A DNA stretch of 64,000 nt from Caulobacteraceae bacterium (GCA_025352085.1 JANXUA010000122.1:1-64000), one strand, 5' to 3'. Numbered from the stretch's first letter, positions 10,653 to 21,544 are shown. Numbers and translations: made by a program. Notes: generated by a model from the sequence alone, not told the origin.

Positions 10653-11960
10653 CTACAGAATAAACCGCGACAGGTCGGCGTTTTTCGCCAGATCGCCGAC
10701 GCGGCGCTGCACATAGTCGGCGTCGATGGAGACCTCCTCGCCGGAGCGATCGCCGGCGGTGAAGCTGATCTCCTCGACCACGGTTTCCAGCACCGTCTGC
10801 AGGCGCCGCGCGCCGATGTTTTCCACCGCGCTGTTGACCGTCTGGGCGGCGTCGGCGAGGGCGTCGAGGGCCCCGTCGGTGAAGGTCAGGGTCACCCCCT
10901 CGGTGGCCAACAGGGCCTGGTGCTGGCGGATCAAATTGGCTTCCGGCTCGGTGAGGATGCGGCGAAGATCGTCGCGGGTCAGCGCCTTCAACTCCACGCG
11001 GATCGGCAGGCGGCCCTGCAGTTCGGGCAGCAGGTCCGACGGCTTGGCGACGTGGAAGGCGCCCGAGGCGATGAACAGGATGTGGTCGGTCTTCACCGGC
11101 CCGTGCTTGGTCGAAACGGTCGTGCCCTCGATCAGCGGCAGGAGATCGCGCTGGACGCCCTCGCGCGAGACGTCCGCCCCGGCCCGATCGGCGCGCGAAG
11201 CGACCTTGTCGATCTCGTCGATGAACACGATGCCGGCGTTTTCGGTCAGGTTGATGGCTTCGGCGGTGACCGCGTCCTGGTCGAGCAGCTTGTCGCCCTC
11301 CTCGGCGATCAGCGGCGCCCAGGCGGCCGTGACCGTGGTTTTGTGCGTCTTGCGCTTGTTCCCGAACGCTTTCCCCATGATGTCGGTCAGATTGATCATG
11401 CTCATCGACGCGCCGGGCTGGCCGGGAATGTCGAAGCCCTGCAGGGTCGAAGCGGTGTCGGCGAGATCCAGTTCGACCTCCTTGTCGTCCAGTTCGCCGG
11501 CGCGGAGTTTCTTGCGGAATGACTCGCGGGTGGCCACCTGGGCGCCGGCGCCGACCAGAGCGTCGAGCAGCCGGTCCTCGGCGGCGGATTCGGCGCGCGC
11601 CTTGACCCCGGCGGCGCGCTTGTCGCGCACCATGGCGATAGCGCCTTCCAAGAGGTCGCGGATGATCTGATCGACGTCGCGGCCGACATAGCCGACCTCG
11701 GTGAATTTGGTCGCCTCGACTTTCAAAAACGGCGATTGCGCCAGCTTGGCCAGGCGCCTGGCGATCTCGGTCTTGCCGACGCCGGTGGGGCCGATCATCA
11801 GGATATTCTTGGGCGTGACCTCGTCGATGAGGTCGTCAGCCAACCGGCGGCGGCGCCAGCGGTTGCGCAAAGCCACGGCCACGGCGCGCTTGGCCTCGGC
11901 GTGACCGACGACATAGCGATCCAGCTCCGAAACAATCTCGCGGGGGGAAAACTCGGTCAT
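10653..11960 (-). CDS. hslU: ATP-dependent protease ATPase subunit HslU
   Basis: [56 protein letters not shown]; ends NADLSRFIL. Confidence 0.97.
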   Translation of the reverse strand: MTEFSPREIVSELDRYVVGHAEAKRAVAVALRNRWRRRRLADDLIDEVTPKNILMIGPTGVGKTEIARRLAKLAQSPFLKVEATKFTEVGYVGRDVDQIIRDLLEGAIAMVRDKRAAGVKARAESAAEDRLLDALVGAGAQVATRESFRKKLRAGELDDKEVELDLADTASTLQGFDIPGQPGASMSMINLTDIMGKAFGNKRKTHKTTVTAAWAPLIAEEGDKLLDQDAVTAEAINLTENAGIVFIDEIDKVASRADRAGADVSREGVQRDLLPLIEGTTVSTKHGPVKTDHILFIASGAFHVAKPSDLLPELQGRLPIRVELKALTRDDLRRILTEPEANLIRQHQALLATEGVTLTFTDGALDALADAAQTVNSAVENIGARRLQTVLETVVEEISFTAGDRSGEEVSIDADYVQRRVGDLAKNADLSRFIL

Positions 11961-12511
11961 GTTCCGACCGTCTCCACGGTGAGCTCGCGGTTGGTGTAGA
12001 CGCAGATGTCGGCGGCAATGCCCATCGCCCTTGTGGCGATTTCTTCGGCGGTCAGGTCAAAGTCCATCAGGGCACGGGCGGCGGCCAGAGCGAAGGCCCC
12101 GCCCGATCCGATGGCCGCGACGCCATGCTCGGGCTCCAGCACGTCGCCGACCCCCGAAAGGGTGAAGATGCCGGTCGCGTCGGCGGCGATCAGCATGGCT
12201 TCCAGGCGGCGCAGATAACGGTCGGTGCGCCAGTCCTTGGCCAGATCGACGCAAGCCCGGGCGAGCTGCCCCGGATATTGCTCCAGCTTGGCCTCCAGCC
12301 GTTCGATCAGGGTGAAGGCGTCCGCCGTGGCCCCGGCGAAGCCGGCGATCACCTTGCCGCCGGCCAGAGCGCGCACCTTGCGGGCGTTGCCCTTGACGAT
12401 GGTCTGGCCCATGGAAACCTGGCCGTCGCCGGCGATCACCGTCGATCCGCCCTTGCGCACGGCCAGGATCGTCGTTCCATGCCAATCAGGAAATGTGCTT
12501 GTCTGTTGCAT
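11957..12511 (-). CDS. hslV: ATP-dependent protease peptidase subunit HslV
   Basis: [26 protein letters not shown] with catalytic Thr context; 4-nt overlap with hslU. Start assigned to [14 protein letters not shown]. Confidence 0.96.
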   Translation of the reverse strand: MQQTSTFPDWHGTTILAVRKGGSTVIAGDGQVSMGQTIVKGNARKVRALAGGKVIAGFAGATADAFTLIERLEAKLEQYPGQLARACVDLAKDWRTDRYLRRLEAMLIAADATGIFTLSGVGDVLEPEHGVAAIGSGGAFALAAARALMDFDLTAEEIATRAMGIAADICVYTNRELTVETVGT

Positions 12512-12552
12512 GCTGGCGCATGTGGCGGCGCGGGGGTCCGGGGTCAAGGTCG

Positions 12553-13296
12553 ATGAGCTTTTCCGACGACGAGGTTGAGCGCTACGCCCGCCATCTGGTC
12601 CTGCGCGAGATCGGCGGGCAGGGGCAGCAGGCGCTGAAAGGCGCCCGGGTGCTGATCGTAGGCGCCGGAGGGCTGGGCGCGCCGGCTGCGCTCTATCTGG
12701 CGGCCGCCGGCGTCGGCCATTTGGGCTTGATCGATCCGGATATCGTCAGCCTTTCCAATCTGCAGCGCCAGGTTCTGTACGGCGGGGCGGACATCGATCA
12801 GGTCAAGGTCGCCGTCGCCGGGCGGCGGCTCGCCGAGATCAACCCGCACGTTTCCATCGAACCCCTGCCCCTGACCCTCGCCGCCGACAACGCCGCCGAA
12901 ATTGTCGCCAAGTATGACCTGGTGCTCGACGGTTGCGACAATTTCGAGACCCGTTTCGCCGTCAACGCCGCCTGCGTCGCCCACGGCAAGACCCTGGTCA
13001 GCGGGGCCATCGGCCGCTGGACCGGTCAGGTCGGCGTGTTCGCCGGCCGACCTTGCTATCGCTGCCTGGTGCCGGAAACCCCGCCGGACGCCGAAACCTG
13101 CTCCGCCGTTGGCGTGGTCGGCGCCCTGGCCGGGGTGATCGGTTCGATGATGGCGCTGGAAGCGGTCAAGGTGATCACCGACGCCGGCGAAGCCTTGACC
13201 GGGCGACTGTTGATCTACGACGGTCTGGCGGGCGAGGCGCGGACCGTGCGGATTGGGGCCGATCCGACGTGCGCGGTATGCGGGTCGGGCGCTTAG
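12553..13296 (+). CDS. moeB: ThiF/MoeB/HesA family adenylyltransferase (MoeB-like)
   Basis: [55 protein letters not shown]; CxxC pairs (CYRC, CAVCG). Confidence 0.88.
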   Translation: MSFSDDEVERYARHLVLREIGGQGQQALKGARVLIVGAGGLGAPAALYLAAAGVGHLGLIDPDIVSLSNLQRQVLYGGADIDQVKVAVAGRRLAEINPHVSIEPLPLTLAADNAAEIVAKYDLVLDGCDNFETRFAVNAACVAHGKTLVSGAIGRWTGQVGVFAGRPCYRCLVPETPPDAETCSAVGVVGALAGVIGSMMALEAVKVITDAGEALTGRLLIYDGLAGEARTVRIGADPTCAVCGSGA

Positions 13297-13306
13297 CGTC
13301 ATCTTT

Positions 13307-13430
13307 CCCTCCCCTTTATGGGGAGGGTCGAGACGAAGCGAAGCGTAGTCCGGGATGGGGCTCTACGGCGCCCGGGCAAGAGCCCCACCCCGGTCGCTGA
13401 CGCGACTCGCCCTCCCCATAGAGGGGAGGG
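13307..13430. repeat. Palindromic intergenic repeat, copy 2 (after moeB-like gene)
   Basis: CCCTCCCCTTTATGGGGAGGG at 13307-13327 and CCCTCCCCATAGAGGGGAGGG at 13410-13430; adjacent TCGAGACGAAGCGAAGCG matches the reverse complement of copy 1. Confidence 0.8.
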
Positions 13431-13443
13431 AAAAAGCCTACCC

Positions 13444-14430
13444 CTACAGCATCGACGGGATCACCCGGTCGGGCGGTTTGTGGCCGTCCATCCAGGTGCG
13501 GATGTTGATGATGACTTTTTCGCCCATATCGATGCGCCCTTCGATGGTGGCGCTGCTCATGTGCGGCAGCAGGACGACATTGGGCAGTTTGAGCAGTTTG
13601 GGATTCACCGCCGGCTCGTGCTCGTAGACGTCGAGGCCCGCGCCGGCCAGTTCGCCACGCTGAAGCATGCCGGCCAGGGCCGCCTCGTCGATGATCTCAC
13701 CCCGGGCGGTGTTCACCACCAGGGCGTGCGGCTGCAGCAGTTTCAGACGCCTGGCCGACAACAGATGATAGGTCGCCGGCGTGTGCGGACAGTTGACCGA
13801 CACCACGTCCATCCGCGCCAGCATCTGATCGAGGCTTTCCCAATAGGTCGCCTCCAGCTCGTCGGCGATGCGCGGACTGACCGGTGAGCGGTTGTGATAG
13901 TGGATCGCCAAGCCGAAGGCGCGGGCGCGCTTGGCCAGGGCCTGGCCGATCCGGCCCATGCCGACAATGCCCAGCCGCTTGCCCCACAATCGCCGTCCGA
14001 GCATCCAGGTCGGCGACCAGCCGTGGAATTCGCCGGCCTGGACGATGTTGGCGCCTTCGACGACCCGGCGGGCCGAGGCCAGGATCAGGCCCATGGTCAG
14101 ATCGGCGGTGTCTTCGGTGAGAACGCCGGGGGTGTTGGTGACGATGATCCCGCGCGCGTGCGCCGCCGCCACATCGATGTGATCCACGCCGACGCCGAAA
14201 TTGGCGATCATTTTCAACGACTCGCCGGCGCGTTCGATCACCGAGGCGTCCAGCCGATCGGTGATGGTGCAGGCCAGGACGTCGGCCCGGGACATGGCCG
14301 CGGCCAGGCCGTCGGCGGTCATCGGCGTATCGTCGACATTGAGCTCGGTGTCGAACAACTCACGCATTCGCGTCTCCACCGCATCGGGGAGCTTGCGCGT
14401 GACGACAACTTTCGGCTTACGATGGGCCAT
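13444..14430 (-). CDS. 2-hydroxyacid dehydrogenase (D-glycerate/glyoxylate reductase-like)
   Basis: MAHRKPKVVVTRKLPDAVETRMRELFD; GKRLGIVGMGRIGQALAKRARAFG; VNTARGEIIDEAAL. Confidence 0.9.
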   Translation of the reverse strand: MAHRKPKVVVTRKLPDAVETRMRELFDTELNVDDTPMTADGLAAAMSRADVLACTITDRLDASVIERAGESLKMIANFGVGVDHIDVAAAHARGIIVTNTPGVLTEDTADLTMGLILASARRVVEGANIVQAGEFHGWSPTWMLGRRLWGKRLGIVGMGRIGQALAKRARAFGLAIHYHNRSPVSPRIADELEATYWESLDQMLARMDVVSVNCPHTPATYHLLSARRLKLLQPHALVVNTARGEIIDEAALAGMLQRGELAGAGLDVYEHEPAVNPKLLKLPNVVLLPHMSSATIEGRIDMGEKVIINIRTWMDGHKPPDRVIPSML

Positions 14431-15055
14431 GCTTGGGTCTGACGAAAAAAAGAGACGGCGCGACGAAGGTGTCGCGTTCCTTACCAAAACGCGTTCGCGC
14501 CTCCAAGCAAGCGCGAAGTCGTGGGCGGCGCCGATATCCGCCGTCGCCGCGGCCGGCGTCTGCGTGGTTCTGGCCGGCTGCGGCGATCATGTCGCCGAGG
14601 GCAAGGACTGCCCGGAGGCGCAGCGAGCCCACACCCTCTCGGGCTTTTGCGTGCCGCGTTACGTCAGCCTCAAGCGCGGCGAGGTCTATGGCCGCAAGGG
14701 GCCGGGCAAGGATTACCCGGCGCTGTGGATCTATCACGTCAAGGGCCTGCCGGTGCAGGTCGTCGCCGAGACCACCGACTGGCGGCGGATCTGCGATCCC
14801 GACGGCGGCGCCATCTGGGTGCACCGCTCCATGGTCGACGGCAAGCGCACGGTGATGGCCGCCGCGCCGGCGCCGGTCCCGCTTCTGAAGCAGAGCAAGG
14901 TCGGCGCGGCGGTCGGCGGCTATCTCAAACCGCGCGCCCTGGCCGACCTCAATGACTGCCAGGGCGCCTGGTGCAAAGTCACCGTCGGCGGGGTGTCCGG
15001 CTGGCTGCAGCCCAGCCAGGTGTGGGGTCTGGCCAAGGCGGCCCAGTGTCATTGA
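14429..15055 (+). CDS. SH3-domain protein, probably exported
   Basis: Hydrophobic N-terminal segment ending VAAAGVCVVLAGCGD (lipobox-like); RYVSLKRGEVYGRKGPGKDYPALWIYHVKGLPVQVVAETTDWRRICDPDGGAIWVH (DUF1058/SH3-like). Confidence 0.75.
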   Translation: MLGSDEKKRRRDEGVAFLTKTRSRLQASAKSWAAPISAVAAAGVCVVLAGCGDHVAEGKDCPEAQRAHTLSGFCVPRYVSLKRGEVYGRKGPGKDYPALWIYHVKGLPVQVVAETTDWRRICDPDGGAIWVHRSMVDGKRTVMAAAPAPVPLLKQSKVGAAVGGYLKPRALADLNDCQGAWCKVTVGGVSGWLQPSQVWGLAKAAQCH

Positions 15056-15119
15056 CGATGGGGCCATTGACGGCGCGCAAGGTTGAGCGGCGCGGCGCGC
15101 GCGTGCTAACGCCTTGCGG

Positions 15120-15641
15120 ATGACCACGCCGCGCCCGACTCAATTCGACTATGACGCCCTTCTGGCCTGCGGCAGGGGCGACATGTTCGGCCCCGGCAAC
15201 GCCCAATTGCCGGCCCCGCCGATGCTGATGTTCGACCGCATCACTCACATCGCCGCCGACGGCGGCGCCAACGGCAAGGGTCAGATCGTCGCCGAGCTCG
15301 ATGTGCGCCGAGATCTGTGGTTTTTCGACTGCCATTTCATCGGCGATCCGGTCATGCCCGGCTGTCTGGGCCTGGACGCCATGTGGCAACTCGTCGGTTT
15401 CTTCCTGGGCTGGTCGGGCGCGCCGGGGCGCGGCCGGGCTCTGGGCGTCGGGGCGGTGAAATTCGCCGGCCAGGTGACCCCGAAAATCTCACAGGTGACC
15501 TACCGTATTGATTTCAAGCGGGTGATCCTGCGAAAATTGGTGATGGGCATCGCCGATGGGGTTCTCGAAGCCGACGGAAACGTTATCTATGAGGCGAAGG
15601 ACTTGAAGGTCGGCCTGTTCAACGCCGCCGATTTGGTTTGA
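15120..15641 (+). CDS. fabA: 3-hydroxydecanoyl-ACP dehydratase/isomerase FabA (copy 1)
   Basis: [45 protein letters not shown]; followed by fabB. Confidence 0.96.
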   Translation: MTTPRPTQFDYDALLACGRGDMFGPGNAQLPAPPMLMFDRITHIAADGGANGKGQIVAELDVRRDLWFFDCHFIGDPVMPGCLGLDAMWQLVGFFLGWSGAPGRGRALGVGAVKFAGQVTPKISQVTYRIDFKRVILRKLVMGIADGVLEADGNVIYEAKDLKVGLFNAADLV

Positions 15642-15662
15642 CGGTTTAGGAGGAGGCCTCTC

Positions 15663-16874
15663 ATGCGGCGCGTGGCTGTCACCGGCATGGGTATCGTATC
15701 CTCGATCGGCGCGACGGTGGACGACGTGCGCGCGTCTCTGCGCGAGGGTCGTTCGGGGATCGTCGCGGCGCCGGTCTACGCCGAGATGGGCTTTCGCTGT
15801 CAGGTGCACGCGCCGCCGCCGATCAACTGGCAGGCCCTGGTCGATCGCCGCGCCGCGCGCTTCCTCGCCGAGGGCACGGCGTTTGGCCATATCGCCATGG
15901 AGCAGGCCATCGCCGACTCGGGTCTTAGCCCTGAGGAGGTGTCGCACGAACGGACGGGCCTGATCGTCGGCTCCGGCGGGGCTTCGACACACGCGATCGT
16001 GGAAGCGGCCGACACGGCGCGGAGCAAAGGCGTCAAGCGCATCGGACCCTTCGCCGTCCCCAAGGCGATGAGTTCGGGGCCGTCGGCGACCCTTTCCACA
16101 TGGTTCAAGATCCGCGGCATCAACTATTCGATCTCGTCGGCCTGCGCGACTTCGACCCATTGCATCGGCGCCGCCTATGAGCAGATCCAACTGGGCAAGC
16201 AGGACGTGATGTTCGCCGGCGGCTGCGAGGAGCTCGACTGGACCTTGTCGGCCCTGTTCGACGCCATGGGCGCGATGTCGTCGGGCTTCAACGACACGCC
16301 CGCCCGCGCCAGCCGGCCGTACGACGTCGATCGCGATGGCTTCGTGATCGCCGGCGGCGGCGGCATGATGGTGCTGGAGGACCTCGACCGGGCCAAGGCG
16401 CGCGGCGCGACCATTCACGGCGAAATCCTCGGCTATGGCGCCAATTCCGACGGCTTCGACATGGTCGCTCCGTCCGGCGAAGGCGCCGCGCGCTGCATGA
16501 AACTGGCCATGCGCGGGGCTTCAAATCGCAGAATAGACTATCTCAACACCCACGGCACCGGCACGCCGGTCGGCGATTCCAAGGAAATGGGCGCGGTGCG
16601 CGAGGTGTTCGGCGACGACGCGCCGGTGATCTCGTCGACCAAATCGTTGACGGGTCATAGTCTCGGCGCCGCCGGCGTGCAGGAGGCGATCTACAGTGTG
16701 CTGATGATGCAGGGTGGTTTCGTCTCGGCCAGCGCCAATATCGACACCCTCGATCCGGAATTCGAAGGCCTGCCGATCGCACGGACCCGGATGGATCGAT
16801 CCCTGGACACGGTCATGTCCAACAGCTTCGGGTTCGGCGGCACCAACGGCTGTCTGGTGATCGGCAAGGTCTAA
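15663..16874 (+). CDS. fabB: 3-oxoacyl-ACP synthase I FabB
   Basis: [30 protein letters not shown] active-site Cys; [26 protein letters not shown]. Confidence 0.96.
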   Translation: MRRVAVTGMGIVSSIGATVDDVRASLREGRSGIVAAPVYAEMGFRCQVHAPPPINWQALVDRRAARFLAEGTAFGHIAMEQAIADSGLSPEEVSHERTGLIVGSGGASTHAIVEAADTARSKGVKRIGPFAVPKAMSSGPSATLSTWFKIRGINYSISSACATSTHCIGAAYEQIQLGKQDVMFAGGCEELDWTLSALFDAMGAMSSGFNDTPARASRPYDVDRDGFVIAGGGGMMVLEDLDRAKARGATIHGEILGYGANSDGFDMVAPSGEGAARCMKLAMRGASNRRIDYLNTHGTGTPVGDSKEMGAVREVFGDDAPVISSTKSLTGHSLGAAGVQEAIYSVLMMQGGFVSASANIDTLDPEFEGLPIARTRMDRSLDTVMSNSFGFGGTNGCLVIGKV

Positions 16875-16904
16875 ATCCCGGAGCGCCGGCGTCCCGCCGA
16901 CATT

Positions 16905-17507
16905 CTACCCTCGGGCCTCGCCAGGATCGGTGCGCAAGCTTGCCGCCGAGACGCCGACGCTCCGGAGTGTTGAGACGAGCAACCGCTCTACTTCAACGGG
17001 CCGCCGCAATCTGTGGACCCGCAAGTGCGCATGTTCCGCGCCCGCGAACAGCGCCGCGTATCGCGCGCGATTGGCGGCGTGGGTATCCCAGGCCCAGCGG
17101 ATCGGGTGCTCCTGGCCCAGCCATTGACGCCAGGATTCGCGATTGCCCGTTCCCGGCCAAAGCTCGGCGCCCGACGCGGCGCGTTCGATCGAGCGGACGA
17201 GGACCCGGCGCATGATCACCCACCGGGAGTAGTCCAGCCAGATGACATCCGTGGCGTGCGCGAGAATGATCGGCTGGACCAGACGGTAATTGCCGTCCGC
17301 GACCCAACGGTCGCCCGCCACGGCGTCTTCCACCCGCTCGATGAATTCGCCCGACGCACTGCGCGAGCGATTGCGCCAGTCCGGACCCCAGTTGAGGGCG
17401 TCCAACTCGACCGTCGGCGCGCCCAGCGCCATGCTCAGGCGGCGCGCCAAGGTGGTCTTGCCCGAGCCGGACGTTCCGACGATGGCGATGCGGATCGGGC
17501 GGCTCAT
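16905..17507 (-). CDS. P-loop NTPase, adenylate-kinase/topology-modulation-like
   Basis: IAIVGTSGSGKTTLARRLSMALGAPTVELDALNWGPDW; VADGNYR. Confidence 0.8.
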   Translation of the reverse strand: MSRPIRIAIVGTSGSGKTTLARRLSMALGAPTVELDALNWGPDWRNRSRSASGEFIERVEDAVAGDRWVADGNYRLVQPIILAHATDVIWLDYSRWVIMRRVLVRSIERAASGAELWPGTGNRESWRQWLGQEHPIRWAWDTHAANRARYAALFAGAEHAHLRVHRLRRPVEVERLLVSTLRSVGVSAASLRTDPGEARG

Positions 17508-17585
17508 CGGCGCCGTATTAAACGCCTAAGCGACGCGCGTCATGATCCCATGGACGCCCATCGACGGGCGCGCTAAACGCCGCGC

Positions 17586-18440
17586 ATGGCCATTGGGGTT
17601 TTCGATTCCGGCGTGGGCGGCTTGAGCGTTCACCATGCTCTGGTGCGCCGCCTGCCGACCGCCGATTTCGTCTATCTCGCCGATCAGGCCAACACGCCCT
17701 ACGGCGGGCGCGCCGGCGAGGACATCGTGGACCTCACGCGCGCCGGCTGCGAGCGATTGTTCGAGTCCGGCTGCGACCTGATCGTCCTGGCCTGCAATAC
17801 CGCCGCGGCGGTGGCGCTGCGGCGCCTGCAACAGACCTGGCTCCCCGGCTATCGCCACGCCCGCCGACCCCGCCCGCTGAATATTCTGGGTATTATCGTC
17901 CCAACCATCGAGGCAGCGACGGGCCTGCCGTGGACTCATGAGCCGCAACAGCCGGTCGACAAGGTCGAGCATGTCGATGTTCTCGGCATCTTCTCGACCC
18001 CCGCCACAGCCGGCAGCCGCGTCTATGAGATCGAGATCGACAAACGCAGCGGGGACGTCGCGGTATTTTCCGAGCCGTGCGCGACCCTGGCGCGGCAGAT
18101 CGAAGCCGGCGTCGGCGCGGACGAATTGCGCGCCGTGGTCGAGGGCCATGTCGTCGCCCTGACCCGCCGCATCGGCCGATCCCCGGACCGGGCCATCCTC
18201 GGCTGCACCCACTATGAGATCATCGCCGATCTGTTCCGCGCCGCCCTGCCGGCCGGCACCCCCTTGATCCACCAGCCGGACGCCACCGCCGACGCCATAG
18301 CCCTCTATCTGCAGCGTCACCCCGAATATGATCCGGGGTCAGGCGGCGGACGGCGCTTCCTGACCACCGGAACGCCGGGTGTTCAGAACGGTCTGGTCGA
18401 ACAGTTCTGGGGCGAACCGCTGACCTTCGACGCCGCCTAG
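17586..18440 (+). CDS. murI: Glutamate racemase
   Basis: MAIGVFDSGVGGLSVHHALVRRLP; ADQANTPYGGR; VLACNTAAAVAL; LGCTHYEII. Confidence 0.95.
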   Translation: MAIGVFDSGVGGLSVHHALVRRLPTADFVYLADQANTPYGGRAGEDIVDLTRAGCERLFESGCDLIVLACNTAAAVALRRLQQTWLPGYRHARRPRPLNILGIIVPTIEAATGLPWTHEPQQPVDKVEHVDVLGIFSTPATAGSRVYEIEIDKRSGDVAVFSEPCATLARQIEAGVGADELRAVVEGHVVALTRRIGRSPDRAILGCTHYEIIADLFRAALPAGTPLIHQPDATADAIALYLQRHPEYDPGSGGGRRFLTTGTPGVQNGLVEQFWGEPLTFDAA

Positions 18441-18488
18441 TCAATCAATTTGGATGCGCGTTTCGATTGATTTCACCTATATGGAGTG

Positions 18489-19382
18489 ATGCTTCCCACC
18501 CTGCGCCAACTGCAATACCTCAAGCTCCTCGCCAAGACCGGGTCGTTCAGCCGCGCGGCTGAAGCGGCCCACGTCACCCAGCCGACCCTTTCGGCCGGGG
18601 TGCAGGAATTGGAGAAAATCCTCGGGACCGCCATGGTCGATCGCAATCGTTCGGGCGTGATCCTGACCGCCGCCGGCGCCGAGGCCGTGGCGCGCGCCGA
18701 GGTGATTCTGGCCCAGACCGAGGACCTGGTGCAGGAGGCGCGCGGCGCCGGCCAGCCGCTGTGCGGACGGTTTCGCCTGGGCGTCATTCCAACCGTGGCG
18801 CCCTTCATTTTGCCGACCGCGCTGCCGGTTCTGCGGGAGCGCTATCCCAAGCTGAGGCTGTTTCTCCGCGAAGACCTCACCCATCGTCTGATCACGGAGC
18901 TGAAATCGGGCGCCCTCGACGCGGCGCTGATCGCGCTTCCCTATGACATGACCGGATTGGACTGGGCGCACGTCGGCGATGACGAACTCATGGCCGCCTT
19001 TCCCGCCGACCACCCTTTGAGTGCGACCCCAAGCATCGCGCCCGTTTGTCTTGAGGGCGAGGAATTGATCCTGCTGGAGGACGGCCATTGTCTGCGCGAT
19101 CATGCCCTGACCGCCTGCGGCTTCGGCGGCGGCCGACGCGCCCGGGACGAGGGCTTTTCGGCGACGTCTCTGGCCACGCTGGTGCAGATGGTCGGCTCGG
19201 GCCTGGGCGTCTCCTTTCTTCCGGCCATGGCGGTCGACGCCGGTCTCGCCGAGGCGGCGCATGTCACCGTCAGGACGCTGGACGCCGATCACGCCAGCCG
19301 CGAGATCGTGGTCGCCTGGCGCGCCGGCTCGACGCGATCGGCCGAAGGACGCCTGCTGGCCGAGGTGTTCGGCAATGTTTAG
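18489..19382 (+). CDS. oxyR: LysR-family transcriptional regulator OxyR
   Basis: LysR HTH MLPTLRQLQYLKLLAKTGSFSRAAEAAHVTQPTLSAGVQELE; LLEDGHCLRDHALTAC with the two redox cysteines at OxyR spacing (9). Confidence 0.88.
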   Translation: MLPTLRQLQYLKLLAKTGSFSRAAEAAHVTQPTLSAGVQELEKILGTAMVDRNRSGVILTAAGAEAVARAEVILAQTEDLVQEARGAGQPLCGRFRLGVIPTVAPFILPTALPVLRERYPKLRLFLREDLTHRLITELKSGALDAALIALPYDMTGLDWAHVGDDELMAAFPADHPLSATPSIAPVCLEGEELILLEDGHCLRDHALTACGFGGGRRARDEGFSATSLATLVQMVGSGLGVSFLPAMAVDAGLAEAAHVTVRTLDADHASREIVVAWRAGSTRSAEGRLLAEVFGNV

Positions 19383-19419
19383 AGTGCGGCGTCGGCGCCG
19401 TTCGCCTACAGAGGGGACA

Positions 19420-20286
19420 ATGACCCACGCGTTCGTGAAGATGAACGGGCTCGGCAACGACTTTGTTGTCGTGACGCCGGAGGGGACGTCGTTCGCACCG
19501 TCAGCGGCGGAGGTGCGCGCCATCGCCGACCGCGCGCGCGGAATCGGCTGCGACCAGCTCATCGGCCTCGGCCCGTCTCATGGCGCCGATGCCGCGATCC
19601 GCATCTGGAACGCGGACGGCGGCGAGGTCGAGCGCTGCGGCAACGCCGAAAGGTGCGTCGCTTGGCTGTTGATGCAGGCGTCGGGCCGTGACCGGGTCAG
19701 CATTGAGGCCGGCGGCCGAATTCTCAGCGCCCGCCGCGCCGGCGACGGCGCGGTGAGCGTCGACATGGGCGCGCCGGGCCTGAATTGGCGCGACATTCCC
19801 TTGGCTTGGGAAATGGACACGCGGGAAATCGATCTTCACGATGGCCCCGATCTGAGGGACGCCGGCTGCGTCTCAATGGGCAATCCGCATGTGGTTTTCT
19901 TTGTTCCGAACCTGCTTGCCGTGCCGGTGGCCGAAGTGGGACCCGCGGTGGAGCATCACTGGCTGTTTCCCGAGCGGGTCAATGTCGGTTTTGCGCAGAT
20001 CGTCGCGCGCGACCGCATTCGCTTGCGGGTGTGGGAGCGCGGCGCCGGTCTCACCAAGGCGTGCGGCACGGGCGCCTGCGCGGCGCTGGTCGCCGCTCAC
20101 CGTAAGGGCCTGACCGACCGCGCCGCGACGCTCGAACTCGACGGCGGCGAACTGAAGATCGAATGGCGAAAGAGCGACGATCACGTCCTGATGACCGGAC
20201 CGACAGCCGTCGAATTCACCGGGCGTTTGCCGGCGTTTGAACCGGGCGGCCGATCCGAGGGCGGACGTCGCGTCCGCCCCGCGTGA
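19420..20286 (+). CDS. dapF: Diaminopimelate epimerase
   Basis: MTHAFVKMNGLGNDFVVV; NADGGEVERCGNAERC; KACGTGACAALVAA. Confidence 0.96.
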   Translation: MTHAFVKMNGLGNDFVVVTPEGTSFAPSAAEVRAIADRARGIGCDQLIGLGPSHGADAAIRIWNADGGEVERCGNAERCVAWLLMQASGRDRVSIEAGGRILSARRAGDGAVSVDMGAPGLNWRDIPLAWEMDTREIDLHDGPDLRDAGCVSMGNPHVVFFVPNLLAVPVAEVGPAVEHHWLFPERVNVGFAQIVARDRIRLRVWERGAGLTKACGTGACAALVAAHRKGLTDRAATLELDGGELKIEWRKSDDHVLMTGPTAVEFTGRLPAFEPGGRSEGGRRVRPA

Positions 20287-20325
20287 TATTCGAAGAGGTC
20301 GAAGGGCGGACGGGACGTCCGCCCT
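20259..20325. repeat. Twin hairpin repeat at dapF 3' end
   Basis: GGGCGGACG-tcg-CGTCCGCCC (20259-20279) and AGGGCGGACG-gga-CGTCCGCCCT (20303-20325); the two share the same stem sequence and the first lies in dapF coding sequence. Confidence 0.8.
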
Positions 20326-20332
20326 CCACCAG

Positions 20333-21544
20333 CTAAGCTTCCAGGGCCACCGCGCGCCGTCCAGCCGCGGCCTGTTCGAGGAAGAGATCGGTGTAGGCTT
20401 CGACCGCCCGGGCGATATCGAAATTAGCGGCGCGCGCCGGACCGTGGTCGCGGAAGCGTTCGGTCAAGGCCGGAGTTTCCAGCAGCATGTCCATGGCGCC
20501 GCCAAAGGCGCTGGCGTTCTCCGGCGGCGTGACCCAGCCGCTCATGCCGTCCTCGATCACTTCGCGCGGGCCAAAATCGCAGGCGGTGACCAGGGCCGGC
20601 GCCGCGCAGGCCAGGGCCTCGGCGACGACGCTGGGAAAGCCTTCCCAACGCGACGGCAGGACAAACAGATCGGCCTTGGAAAACCACGCCCAGGGGTTGG
20701 CGGAAAAACCGTGGAACTTCACCCGGTCGGCCACACCCAAAGCGGCGGCCTGACGTTTCAGATCGGCCTCAAGACTGCCCGATCCCAAGATCACCAGATC
20801 TCGCTGTCGCGCGACCTTGCTGTCGGCGTAGGCCTTGAGCAGGAGGTCGTGCCCCTTCTGGTATTCCAGGCGTCCGGCGGTGACGATGAAGGGACGCTCC
20901 TGCGCCACCGGCAGGGCCTCGCGCGCCAGGCGCTGAACCTTGGCCACATCGATCGGATTGTGGATCACCCGAACCTTGGCCCAGTCCAGGTCCAGGGTGT
21001 CATGCAGACCGCGCGCCATCTCGTGCGAATTGGCCAAGAAGCAGTCGGCCGCGCGGTACACCCGACGGGTGAGGGACTTGATGATATTGCGCGAGGCGAC
21101 GCCGGTCAGCTCGTCGTCGATGACCGCGTCGGTGTTATTGCCCTCGCGGGCGATCCACCGCGGTCGGTTCTGCCCCATGCCCTTGACCACGAAATAGGTC
21201 AGCACGCTCATGCCCTTGAGAAAACTCATCACCACGTGCGGCCGGTGCGCCTTGATCATGCTGGCGATATTGGCGGGGGCGAGCACCGCTCCGGCAAGCA
21301 ATCTGTCTGGGCGATAGAAGTTGGAGTTGTGGCCTTCGAAGGTCAGCCAGTCCTGCCCGATCCGCGACACATCGATGCGGCTCTTGTCGGCGTCGCCCAA
21401 AAACGGTCCGGCCTTGCGCAACAGACCCATGCGCACATCGATCAATTTCGGATCACAACGGTTCAGCAGATGAACCGCCACCCGCTCGGCCCCCCCGCCG
21501 TGCAAGGATGAGAGCAGCAACATGACGCGAATGCGCTCGTTCAA
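20333..21544 (-). CDS. Glycosyltransferase family 1/4-like
   Basis: MLLLSSLHGGGAERVAVHLLNR; FIVTAGRLEYQKGHDLLLKAYA; FVLPSRWEGFPSVVAEALACAAPALV. Confidence 0.92.
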   Translation of the reverse strand: MNERIRVMLLLSSLHGGGAERVAVHLLNRCDPKLIDVRMGLLRKAGPFLGDADKSRIDVSRIGQDWLTFEGHNSNFYRPDRLLAGAVLAPANIASMIKAHRPHVVMSFLKGMSVLTYFVVKGMGQNRPRWIAREGNNTDAVIDDELTGVASRNIIKSLTRRVYRAADCFLANSHEMARGLHDTLDLDWAKVRVIHNPIDVAKVQRLAREALPVAQERPFIVTAGRLEYQKGHDLLLKAYADSKVARQRDLVILGSGSLEADLKRQAAALGVADRVKFHGFSANPWAWFSKADLFVLPSRWEGFPSVVAEALACAAPALVTACDFGPREVIEDGMSGWVTPPENASAFGGAMDMLLETPALTERFRDHGPARAANFDIARAVEAYTDLFLEQAAAGRRAVALEA

